From contig CADCIK010000054.1 of the NCBI GenBank assembly GCA_902801415.1, forward strand, positions 1 to 33,895: a DNA stretch of 33,895 nucleotides, in the 5' to 3' direction. Position 1 is the stretch's first letter. Every line of letters begins with the position of its first letter. This DNA is from an uncultured Lachnospiraceae bacterium. GTDB lineage: Bacteria; Bacillota; Clostridia; Lachnospirales; Lachnospiraceae. A program made the position numbers and the translations under genes. Below the pieces are notes generated by a model that was not told the origin of the DNA, made no database searches, and worked only from the letters and a program-made list of their open reading frames with translations. Positions 1 through 7,280 of the stretch are shown piece after piece.

Positions 1-137
1 AAAGCAAGTTCTCTCGCCATCAACAGATCAACTCACCCACTAAGTTGGGCAACGACACCACGTTATCATTAGCAAGTGCCAATCGAAGCAGTCGATTTCT
101 CTCCGCGCTTCATAGACCAGCTATCAAGGAGCACATG
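1..137. other. Unassigned sequence at window edge
   Basis: No gene is recognised here. One plus-strand frame is open from base 3 to 190, but its translation resembles nothing I know and it runs straight through the terminator hairpin at 138-167, so I do not call it. It could be the tail of an element that begins outside the window. Confidence 0.3.
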
Positions 138-167
138 AAAAGCCTCGGATTTCCATCCGAGGCTTTT
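138..167. terminator. Bidirectional intrinsic terminator
   Basis: A perfect 13-bp stem (138-150 with 155-167) closes a 4-nt TTCC loop. It begins with AAAA and ends with TTTT, so it can terminate in both directions. On the minus strand it lies downstream of the ATP-grasp gene. Confidence 0.85.
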
Positions 168-187
168 CACATTGCAATCATCAACTT

Positions 188-254
188 GTGATCACAGGGT
201 TACCCTTCGGTCGCCACCGCAACGGTGTGAACCACAGGGTAACCCTGTGATCAC
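188..254. repeat. Nested palindromic intergenic repeat
   Basis: An 18-bp perfect inverted repeat (188-205 GTGATCACAGGGTTACCC with 237-254) encloses a small hairpin, CACCG/CGGTG (215-219, 223-227). The right arm also holds a 17-bp palindrome (233-249). The core GGGTTACCCTTCGGTC at 197-212 recurs at 1576-1591 and, slightly altered, at 1592-1605 and 1676-1690. It lies just after the ATP-grasp stop codon and has no T-run, so it is not a classical terminator. Confidence 0.7.
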
Positions 255-264
255 CACTCTTCGG

Positions 265-1485
265 TCACACGCTCTCAAGTACGAATCGGAAGTACTCTTC
301 CATCTCCTTCATCTCTTTGAACTTTGCCATGTAGACGTACCGGCCCATTGACGGCCAGTCGATGGGCGGCATCTCTTCCTGCATCACGATCGCACTGCCA
401 TATCGCTCCATGATCTCTTCCGGCGTGTGCACATAGCTGCAGCCATCCTTGCGGGCCGCGTACGCGCAAACATAGCGCTCCGCAGCTTCGGGGATGTATG
501 CGCTGTCCGTTGTGACCATCTGCGCGTAAATGTCGAACACATCGATCGACTGCGCGTAATTCATCATGTCGGGGTCGTGTCCGCCCGCCGGCCGCATATT
601 CACTTCCATGATCGCATAGCCGCCGGCCTTCCCGATGCCCGCGTAATCCTTCGTGATATTGATGAACTCGAAGTGGACGAAGCGCCGGTCCGCGCCAAAC
701 GCCTTAGCCGCCTTTCTGCCAAAACCCCGCAGCTCCGCGGGCACTTCTGCCACCGTGAAGAAATGGATGCTCTCATCGTTCTGCACCGAATCGATCACCG
801 GCGGATAAGTGCACATGGACTCAAACAGAGGCTCGCAGTCGGCGTCCAAAATCGCGTCATAAGTGCAGATATCACCGCACAGGAATTCCTCCATGACATA
901 GAGTTCCGTCGGGAGTTCACTGTAAAAGGCCCTGAGCTCGTCTTCACTATTGATCTTCTTCGTGCCGTTCGCGCCAACGCCGATGTCCGGTTTGACGATC
1001 ACAGGATATCCGACCTCTTTCACAAAGGCCAGTCCGGCATCCAGATTGGAGACGATGTGCTGGCGGGCGGTCGGAATCCCGGCCTCGACAAAGAGACGCT
1101 TCATGCAGGACTTCCTGACCAGGTTTCCTATTTTGTCCTCTCTTGTGCCGACAGCAATGTTGAAATCAGAACGCAGCCGTGCATCCACCGGGAGCCAGTA
1201 TTCATTCAGGGATTCAAGCCAGTCGATCCGGCCGTATTTGTGAATGAAAAAGGCGACCGCGCGGTAAACCTGATCATAATCCTCCAGCGTGTCCACATAA
1301 TAGTATTCCGTCAGGGCATTCTTCAGCTGGTCGTTCAGTGTGTCATAGGGCACGTCCCCGATTCCGAGCACATTTACGCCATGCTTGTGCAGGCGGTCGC
1401 AGAACTGCGTGCAGGTGACGGGGTATGCCGGTGAAATAAATACGTAAATATCACATTTTATCGCTTTACCACAGTAGTGTAGCAC
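265..1485 (-). CDS. ATP-grasp domain protein (carboxylate-amine ligase-like)
   Basis: Predicted to join a carboxylate to an amine or thiol at the cost of ATP; the substrate cannot be read from sequence. Residues 160-175 carry the ATP-grasp P-loop (VIVKPDIGVGANGT), 197-203 the adenine-contact strand (VMEEFLCG), and about 292-305 the metal-binding strand with MEVNMRPAGGHDPD. The length is usual for the family (about 390-400 aa). The start is uncertain. The only in-frame start upstream is GTG at 1485, but it lies inside a good extended -10 box (1476-1484). Family members start right before the IYVFISP strand, where the sequence reads ATG-T-GAT-ATT (1456-1450), one base out of frame. Real translation therefore probably begins near 1456. 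The gene follows the ABC exporter on the same strand, separated by a terminator-like repeat. Confidence 0.8.
   Translation of the reverse strand: MLHYCGKAIKCDIYVFISPAYPVTCTQFCDRLHKHGVNVLGIGDVPYDTLNDQLKNALTEYYYVDTLEDYDQVYRAVAFFIHKYGRIDWLESLNEYWLPVDARLRSDFNIAVGTREDKIGNLVRKSCMKRLFVEAGIPTARQHIVSNLDAGLAFVKEVGYPVIVKPDIGVGANGTKKINSEDELRAFYSELPTELYVMEEFLCGDICTYDAILDADCEPLFESMCTYPPVIDSVQNDESIHFFTVAEVPAELRGFGRKAAKAFGADRRFVHFEFINITKDYAGIGKAGGYAIMEVNMRPAGGHDPDMMNYAQSIDVFDIYAQMVTTDSAYIPEAAERYVCAYAARKDGCSYVHTPEEIMERYGSAIVMQEEMPPIDWPSMGRYVYMAKFKEMKEMEEYFRFVLESV
1476..1484 (-). promoter_or_regulatory. Extended -10 promoter of the ATP-grasp gene
   Basis: The minus strand reads TG-C-TACACT, an extended -10 hexamer, directly after a TTTTTT run that ends the preceding hairpin. 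Transcription would start near 1470. No convincing -35 is seen. It overlaps the GTG codon at 1485, which argues against that codon as the start. Confidence 0.45.
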
Positions 1486-1491
1486 AAAAAA

Positions 1492-1553
1492 GATATGAGT
1501 TCCTTCCGGGCTCCGCGCACAAGTGCTGAAAGTCGCCCGTCAGGACTCATATC
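1492..1553. repeat. 62-nt structured palindromic element, copy 1 (also terminator on minus strand)
   Basis: The ends GATATGAG and CTCATATC pair, followed inwards by TCCT/AGGA and CGGGC/GCCCG, around a 23-nt loop that holds GCACAAGTGC. A second copy lies at 3491-3551, with 31 identical central bases. Between copies two pairs change together: A1498-T1547 becomes G-C, and C1507-G1539 becomes A-T. On the minus strand this copy is followed at once by TTTTTT (1486-1491), so it can end transcription arriving from the ABC exporter gene. Confidence 0.75.
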
Positions 1554-1563
1554 CTCAGATCGT

Positions 1564-1710
1564 CATGTGATCATAGGGTTACCCTTCGGTCTTACCCCTT
1601 CGGTCGCGTCTATCCGGAAGCCCTGTCCCCGACAGGGCTTCCACAGCTGCGCTCATCAACATGTGCGCGGCTGTTGGTTACCCTTCGGTCACGGTCAGCG
1701 CAGCTGTTGG
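1564..1710. repeat. Composite intergenic repeats between ABC exporter and ATP-grasp gene
   Basis: The spacer holds three versions of TTACCC(C)TTCGGTC (1576-1591, 1592-1605, 1676-1690) that match the repeat at 197-212. The first is preceded by GTGATCATA, as in the copy at 188. A perfect 12-bp hairpin, GGAAGCCCTGTC/GACAGGGCTTCC, lies at 1616-1642. The arms CAGCTGCGCT (1644-1653) and AGCGCAGCTG (1697-1706) are also inverted repeats. None has a T-run. Confidence 0.65.
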
Positions 1711-3450
1711 TCACGCCAACTCCTGCGCGCGTTCCAGCTTTGCATACGCTCCATCAAGCGCCATCAGCTCCTCGCGGCTGCCTTGCTCGATGATGTGCAT
1801 GCCGTCCACAACTGCGATTCTGTTAGCGCCACGCACTGTGGAAAGGCGGTGTGCGATGACAAGGCATGTTTTGCCTTCGCTCAGAACGTCAAGGCTTTCC
1901 TGGATCTGCTTCTCCGTGACGCTGTCCAGGGCGGAAGTTGCCTCATCCAAGATCAGGATGGGTGGATTCTTGAGGAATACACGCGCAATAGAGACCCGCT
2001 GCTTCTGTCCGCCGGAAAGCACGACGCCGCGCTCTCCCACAAATGTGTCGTACCCGTCTGGCATCTGCATGATCTCGTCATGGATCCTGGCGCGGACAGC
2101 TGCTTCCACAACTTCGCGATCCGTAGCGTCGGGGCGTCCGTAGCGGATATTCTCCATGACAGTGCCCGCGAACAGGAACACGTCCTGCTGAATGATCCCG
2201 ATGCTCTTGCGGAGGCTCCGCTGCGTGAGGTCACGAACGTCGTTTCCGTCCACGGTCACGCGGCCGCCGGTCACATCGTAAAAGCGCGGGATCAGGTGGC
2301 ACATGGTGGTCTTTCCGCCGCCGGACTCTCCCACTAGCGCGACAGTCTCCCCTGGCGCGATGTGCAGACTGACATGGTCCAGCACTTCCGTACCGTCGTT
2401 GTAGGAGAAGGAGACGTCCTCAAATGCGATATCGCCTTTGACGTCAGTCAGGATCCGTGCATTCGGGGAGTCCTGAATCTCGGGCTGCGTCCGCATCAGC
2501 TCCACAAACCGGTCAAATCCGGACATGCCCTGCGTGTAGATCTCCATGAACTGCATGAGCTTGCGGATCGGCGAAGTGAAGGTGGAGACATAGAGTGTGA
2601 AAGTGACGAGGTCGATATAATTCATCTTGCCGCGCATGATCATAAAGCCGCCGACAGAGATGACGACGACCTGCATGAGGCCGACCGCGCCTTCAACGCC
2701 CGCGTGAAAGAGCCCCATCGCGCGGTAAAAGGACACTCTGCTGGCCTTGAAAGCCTCATTGGCCTCGGCAAACTTCCGGTCCTCAGCCTCCTCGTTGGCG
2801 AACGCCTTGGATGTGCGGATCCCCGAAATGCCGCTCTCGATCGCGGCGTTGATCTCTCCGGTGCGCTTCTTCACCTCGCGGTTGGCCGCCTGCATGTTGG
2901 CGCGCTGCCGCATGCCGAACACAATGCAGATCGGAAGCATGATCATGAGTACCAGCGTCAGTGTCGGATTGATCGTAAACAGGATCACGATAGCGCCGAC
3001 AATGGTCAGGAAACAGGTCAAAATATTCTCCGGCCCGTGATGCGCCAGCTCCACGATCTCAAACAGGTCGTTGGTGACGCGCGCGAGCAAGACGCCCGTC
3101 CTGTTCCGGTCGAAGAAGCTGTAGGACAGCTCCTGCATGTGCATGAACACATCTCTTCGCATGTCCGCCTCGACCAGCGTGCCCATCCGGTGTCCGATCA
3201 CGGTGACAAAATATTGACACACCGCGCGGACTATATAGGCCGCGAACATGATCACCATCACTGTGAAAAACGCCTGATACAAGGCATCCGGCAGAAGGCT
3301 CCTCATGGACCATCTGGACACATACGGAAAGATCAGGTCAACAAGCGCGATCCCCACGGACAGAGCCATGTCGATGGCGAAGGCCTTTTTATGCGGTTTT
3401 ATGTATGAGGCGAAGATCGCCAGTTTGGAGCGTGAATAATCTTTGTTCAT
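1711..3450 (-). CDS. ABC exporter, fused permease and ATPase
   Basis: A 579-aa half-transporter of the multidrug/lipid exporter type, which would work as a homo- or heterodimer in the membrane. The N-terminal half has six hydrophobic segments (about residues 20-290). The ATPase half has Walker A GESGGGKT near 372-380, Q-loop IIQQD, the signature LSGGQKQR near 476-483, Walker B ILILDEAT near 497-504 and the H-loop IAHR near 531. All catalytic residues are present. The substrate is unknown. ATG at 3450 is preceded only by a weak ribosome binding site (GGGAAC). A TATACT box lies on the minus strand at 3555-3560, so it may have its own promoter with repeat copy 2 in the leader. No partner ABC gene is adjacent. 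Confidence 0.9.
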   Translation of the reverse strand: MNKDYSRSKLAIFASYIKPHKKAFAIDMALSVGIALVDLIFPYVSRWSMRSLLPDALYQAFFTVMVIMFAAYIVRAVCQYFVTVIGHRMGTLVEADMRRDVFMHMQELSYSFFDRNRTGVLLARVTNDLFEIVELAHHGPENILTCFLTIVGAIVILFTINPTLTLVLMIMLPICIVFGMRQRANMQAANREVKKRTGEINAAIESGISGIRTSKAFANEEAEDRKFAEANEAFKASRVSFYRAMGLFHAGVEGAVGLMQVVVISVGGFMIMRGKMNYIDLVTFTLYVSTFTSPIRKLMQFMEIYTQGMSGFDRFVELMRTQPEIQDSPNARILTDVKGDIAFEDVSFSYNDGTEVLDHVSLHIAPGETVALVGESGGGKTTMCHLIPRFYDVTGGRVTVDGNDVRDLTQRSLRKSIGIIQQDVFLFAGTVMENIRYGRPDATDREVVEAAVRARIHDEIMQMPDGYDTFVGERGVVLSGGQKQRVSIARVFLKNPPILILDEATSALDSVTEKQIQESLDVLSEGKTCLVIAHRLSTVRGANRIAVVDGMHIIEQGSREELMALDGAYAKLERAQELA

Positions 3451-3490
3451 AATTCTTTGTTCCCAGCATATCGTTAATCTAAACAGTTCG

Positions 3491-3551
3491 GATACGGGTC
3501 CTTCAGGGCTCCGCGCACAAGTGCTGAAAGTCGCCCTTCAGGACCCATATC
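3491..3551. repeat. Structured palindromic element, copy 2
   Basis: Same element as at 1492-1553 with the same fold. Its end pairs carry G-C and A-T where copy 1 has A-T and C-G. Here no T-run follows on either strand, so it is not simply a terminator. It starts 15 nt after the MoxR stop codon and ends about 40 nt before the ABC exporter start, in the same orientation relative to the genes as copy 1. Confidence 0.7.
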
Positions 3552-3566
3552 CTTAGTATAATGTCA

Positions 3567-4691
3567 TCATTCGCGAGGTTTTTTCCTGTCCTCACTTCCG
3601 AATTGTTCCGTGGGGACCGGCACTGTGCGCAGGATATCGTTCATTACTACTCTCTGGCCCGCCGAGCGCCCGATGTGCCGCGTGAGCACCAGACGGTGCG
3701 CGCAGACAGGAACGGCAAGGCGCGTGATGTCTTCCGGAACGACGTAAGACCTGCCCTCCAGGAAAGCCATGCTCTGCGCGCTGTGGAGAAGCGCCAGGGT
3801 TCCGCGGGGGCTGACGCCGGCTTCAATGTCCGGCCTCTCCCGCGTTGTTTTGACCAGGTTCCGGATATAGTGGATCAGGTCCTCTGATACCTTAACTTTC
3901 CGGGCTTCCTGCCGCGCTAGTGCGATCGTCTCCGCATTGGCTACGGGGGAAATATCCGTCTCCCATCCGCCTTTTCTGTCTGTAACAGAGATTTGCTTCT
4001 CCCCGGACGCGTTCGCCATACCTTTCAGCGTTTGCTCCGTCACACTATTCTGCGCCAGCCCCAGCGATCCCTCCGGCTCACTTTTCTGTGCCAGCCTCAG
4101 AGATCTCTCCAGCGATCTCTCCATGATCAGGCACTCATTTTCCTCATCCGGAAGTCCTATGGACAGCTTCATCAGAAAGCGGTCCATCTGGGCCTCGGGC
4201 AGGGGAAAAGTTCCGCCGGTCTCGATCGGGTTCTGGGTCGCGATGACAAAGAACGGCAGAGGCAGTTCCCGCGTGACGCCGTCCGTGGTCACCTGTTTCT
4301 CCTCCATACACTCCAGAAGGCCCGCCTGGGTTCTGGGCGTCGCCCGGTTGATCTCGTCCGCCAGCAGGATGTTGGTGAAGATCGGTCCCGGCCGGAAAGT
4401 GAAGTCACCGCTCGCCTGGCTGTAGACGGAAAGTCCCGTCACGTCCGTCGGCAGCAGGTCCGGCGTGAACTGGATCCTCTGATAGCGGACGTCCAGTGAT
4501 CTCGCGAGCGTCCTCGCCAGTGTTGTTTTGCCCGTTCCCGGCAGATCCTCCAACAGCACATGACCGCCGGTGATCAGAGCCGTCATGATCAGCCTGGTCA
4601 CGTCCTCGCATCCGACCATGACCTTCGCGATGTTCTGCTCGATCGCCAATATGTTATCCCGCACAGAATTTCCGCTTTTTTCGTTCGCCAT
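3567..4691 (-). CDS. MoxR-family AAA ATPase
   Basis: Chaperone-like AAA+ ATPase that usually works with a DUF58 protein and membrane partners. Walker A GTGKTT is at residues 52-57, Walker B LLADE at 109-113, sensor 1 ATQNP at 151-155 and the sensor-2 region SPRGTLALL at 294-302. Family members are usually about 310-330 aa; this one is 374 because of an insert at about 191-247. The insert holds the repeated pieces SLRLAQKS and SLGLAQNS and looks like a local duplication in the lid region. A strong ribosome binding site (AAGGAG) precedes ATG 4691. It follows the DUF58 and membrane-protein genes, the reverse of the common MoxR-first order. Confidence 0.92.
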   Translation of the reverse strand: MANEKSGNSVRDNILAIEQNIAKVMVGCEDVTRLIMTALITGGHVLLEDLPGTGKTTLARTLARSLDVRYQRIQFTPDLLPTDVTGLSVYSQASGDFTFRPGPIFTNILLADEINRATPRTQAGLLECMEEKQVTTDGVTRELPLPFFVIATQNPIETGGTFPLPEAQMDRFLMKLSIGLPDEENECLIMERSLERSLRLAQKSEPEGSLGLAQNSVTEQTLKGMANASGEKQISVTDRKGGWETDISPVANAETIALARQEARKVKVSEDLIHYIRNLVKTTRERPDIEAGVSPRGTLALLHSAQSMAFLEGRSYVVPEDITRLAVPVCAHRLVLTRHIGRSAGQRVVMNDILRTVPVPTEQFGSEDRKKPRE

Positions 4692-4795
4692 GCCTGCTCC
4701 TTATTTCATCCTTTTCTACAATACAGTTCTCAGCCGCGTACGCCTGAATACAAAGTCCCGCCGCTTCTCTCACGCGCGCCGCATTTTGCAGCGCT

Positions 4796-6109
4796 CTATA
4801 ACAACTTCCGCTTCTCCATCTCCTGCCTGCGCCGCTCCTCTTCGCTCCTGCGCCGCACAAGTTCCCGCATGCGCTGCAGATCTCGCCGGTCCGTCAGCTC
4901 CGGTGCAAACCTTGCCTTCTCATAGAGCTGATGGATCTCCTTCCACTCCTCTTCCAGAGCCGCATCACCTGCCACTGCCTGTTCAATCTGAGAGGGCGTG
5001 TAAGATTTTGGCAGATCCATGGCTTCCGGATACATGCGGATCAGGGAGATATAGGCCCTGCGGATCCCCGCTGCCGGGCCAATGCCCGCCAGAATGGGAA
5101 GCGTCCTTGTTCCGGAGCGGGTTTTGCGCCTTGTCTCCTTCGTGTTTTTGCGCTTACGCGTATCGCCGGTCTCCGGGTCCACCGCCAGAAAGCCGTAGTA
5201 GAGACTGTAGAGACTCAGATAGATCATATAAATCACAAAAGCCGATCCGATCACAACAATGATCACGTCCACGATGATCCACAGCGTGTGCATCCAAGGG
5301 AAGAGGGCCTCCGCCGCTTCCAGGTCAAACGGTCTCGGCGCGGCACCTGCGGCGCCCATCCTGCCGCCGCTCAGCCAGTTGGCGATCAGCATAATAAGCC
5401 AGATGATCGCCCCGACGATATATCCCAGCAGCATCAGGGCCGCATACGGGATCAGAAAGACCGCTTCGGATTCCGAACAGACCGCCGTGAGACCAATGCA
5501 GAGAAGCAGCGCCGCAAGCAGGTACAGGGTCAGAAGTCCCGTGTTCAGGCGTCTGATCTTTCCGTAGGGGACGCGCGACCTCTCGGAGGCGGCAACATAG
5601 GTTCTCTCCAGGCTCTTCTGATTGTGGTAAGCCAGAAAGAGAAGGATCAGCCCGGTCTCCATGACAAAGGCTAATGCGCGCAGGATCGAAATCTCTCCGA
5701 AGGTTCCCACCATCCAGATGAGGATCGGCAGCGTCAGATGCAGCGGATGAGGCACGAAGGCCGGCTTCTGCGAGACCCGCGCGCCGTACATGCCCGAGAT
5801 TTCCACAACGGCGATCGCCAATATCGGGATCCATACTCTCGGCATTGCGAATCTGCCAAGCGCCGCTGCCAGGATCACAATTGTGAAGCATAGGATCGTG
5901 TATACACGGAAGGATCGGAGCTTGTGCTGCATCCAGTCGGCCGTCAGCGCCAGAAGCGCCATAAAAAAGCAGACGCCGGCTATTCCGGCCTGCGGGGCGC
6001 CGGAGACGATCCCCAGCGCCGCTGCCGATCCTGTCAGCGTCAGCATATTGGTCCCAACACGGACGACGCGCAGCCCTGTGCGCTCCCCTGCATTCCGTTG
6101 ATCTTCCAT
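4796..6109 (-). CDS. Polytopic membrane protein of the MoxR/DUF58 cluster
   Basis: 437 aa with about nine hydrophobic segments between residues 20 and 300. A basic stretch (RKRKNTKETRRKTR, about 310-325) is followed by a soluble tail, 365-437, with SYTPSQIEQ and many charged helices. The tail resembles the C-terminal domain of DUF4129-type proteins that accompany MoxR and DUF58 genes, but I cannot prove the family. It probably forms the membrane part of the complex served by the MoxR ATPase. ATG 6109 has AGGAAC as ribosome binding site. It starts 19 nt after the DUF58 stop codon, and the gap to MoxR is 104 nt, all on one strand. The end is rich in Arg and Glu. Confidence 0.75.
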   Translation of the reverse strand: MEDQRNAGERTGLRVVRVGTNMLTLTGSAAALGIVSGAPQAGIAGVCFFMALLALTADWMQHKLRSFRVYTILCFTIVILAAALGRFAMPRVWIPILAIAVVEISGMYGARVSQKPAFVPHPLHLTLPILIWMVGTFGEISILRALAFVMETGLILLFLAYHNQKSLERTYVAASERSRVPYGKIRRLNTGLLTLYLLAALLLCIGLTAVCSESEAVFLIPYAALMLLGYIVGAIIWLIMLIANWLSGGRMGAAGAAPRPFDLEAAEALFPWMHTLWIIVDVIIVVIGSAFVIYMIYLSLYSLYYGFLAVDPETGDTRKRKNTKETRRKTRSGTRTLPILAGIGPAAGIRRAYISLIRMYPEAMDLPKSYTPSQIEQAVAGDAALEEEWKEIHQLYEKARFAPELTDRRDLQRMRELVRRRSEEERRRQEMEKRKLL

Positions 6110-6128
6110 AAGAGTTCCTTATCACGTT

Positions 6129-7256
6129 CTAGTACTGCACCGGCACAAAATGGATGCCCGCCGGGATCGGCTTTCTCTCCACTTCCGGATCCAGGATGCA
6201 GATCCAGAAGAGCCCGCCGCACTGCTGAGACAGCGCTTCCGCCTCCTTAAGGAGGGCGTCAGACTGCCCTGAGGAGATCAGGCAGAACGCTATGTCCTCC
6301 CCCGAAGGCTGGGCGCTCATTCCCAATCTCTCCTGCCGGAGCAGTTCCCAGAAGGGTCCCGGTTTCAGGGGAAGGCTCACCCTTGCCAGCGTTTCGCCGA
6401 TAGAACCGAGATGGCGCTCCGAACTGCCGGACGGGATCTCCACTTCCCGGCCGGTGATCACGTCTCTCCCGTTGGAGGCAAGGCTGACCGGGATATTCTC
6501 CCAGATGCATCTGCCGGCAAGCGTATAGGCAAGCCGGATCTCCTGTTCAAGAAGTTCTTCCCGATAGCGGATGGACGGAGGTTCCAAGTCCAAAAGGAAC
6601 CGCACGTGCTGTCCGCACGTGTAGTCCCTGATATTGACCATATAGTCGCCGGTCCTCGCGGACGCTTTCCAGTTGACCGCATTAAGCGGGTCCGCCGGGG
6701 TATACTCCCGGATTCCCCGGAAAGAGAATACGTCCTGATAGAGCCGGCTTCGCGCGATGACGTCGCCGATGATCTGGCGGGAAATGTCGAGGATCTGCTC
6801 CCCGTCAAGCATCCGCGGACAGACTAAAAGCGCCGCCGCCTGCTCAATATTCATGTAGCGGACGCTCTCGGAGAAAAAATCCGGCAGCGTGATGCCAGCC
6901 TCATCGATCAGGTAATATCCTCTTTTGGCGGCTTTTACCGGCTGTCTTCGGGTGATGACCTCGTGCGCGCCGAGGCCAAAATATTCCACCACATTCGTCT
7001 TGTCCGAAACGGTAGCGTTCCTGTCCTCATCGATCTCTATAGACCGGTCCACTTTAAAGGACAGCGTGAGGACAGGGATGGGCAGGAATTTGTCGTTGGT
7101 CATAGTCTCTACCAGCGTCGCGCTGTCGCCTTCCTCCACGTCCCGTTCCTCAAAACACAGCTGTGCCTTAAGCCCCTTTTTCCAGAGCTTTCCATACACC
7201 ATATTCAGGATCAAATACATGGCCAGTATGCTGACCGGAATCCATATCAGCAGCAT
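6129..7256 (-). CDS. DUF58 domain protein
   Basis: 375 aa. An N-terminal hydrophobic segment (1-22) is followed by a soluble part with the DUF58 hallmark SFRGIREYTPADPLNAVNWK at residues 178-197. The family has a von Willebrand A-like fold and is nearly always paired with a MoxR ATPase; it is thought to be a target or adaptor. It is 24 nt downstream of the lipoprotein gene and 19 nt upstream of the membrane-protein gene, so co-transcription is likely. The ribosome binding site at ATG 7256 is weak, consistent with coupling to the gene before it. Confidence 0.9.
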   Translation of the reverse strand: MLLIWIPVSILAMYLILNMVYGKLWKKGLKAQLCFEERDVEEGDSATLVETMTNDKFLPIPVLTLSFKVDRSIEIDEDRNATVSDKTNVVEYFGLGAHEVITRRQPVKAAKRGYYLIDEAGITLPDFFSESVRYMNIEQAAALLVCPRMLDGEQILDISRQIIGDVIARSRLYQDVFSFRGIREYTPADPLNAVNWKASARTGDYMVNIRDYTCGQHVRFLLDLEPPSIRYREELLEQEIRLAYTLAGRCIWENIPVSLASNGRDVITGREVEIPSGSSERHLGSIGETLARVSLPLKPGPFWELLRQERLGMSAQPSGEDIAFCLISSGQSDALLKEAEALSQQCGGLFWICILDPEVERKPIPAGIHFVPVQY

Positions 7257-7280
7257 TATATTCGTTTACAGATTTACAGA

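Noticed and set aside
3-190. Plus-strand frame at the left edge
   Set aside because: It crosses a perfect terminator hairpin and has no recognisable product.
427-1434. Long plus-strand open frame across the ATP-grasp gene
   Set aside because: It is antisense to a clear ATP-grasp gene, its translation has no recognisable family pattern, and it arises from the codon use of the real gene.
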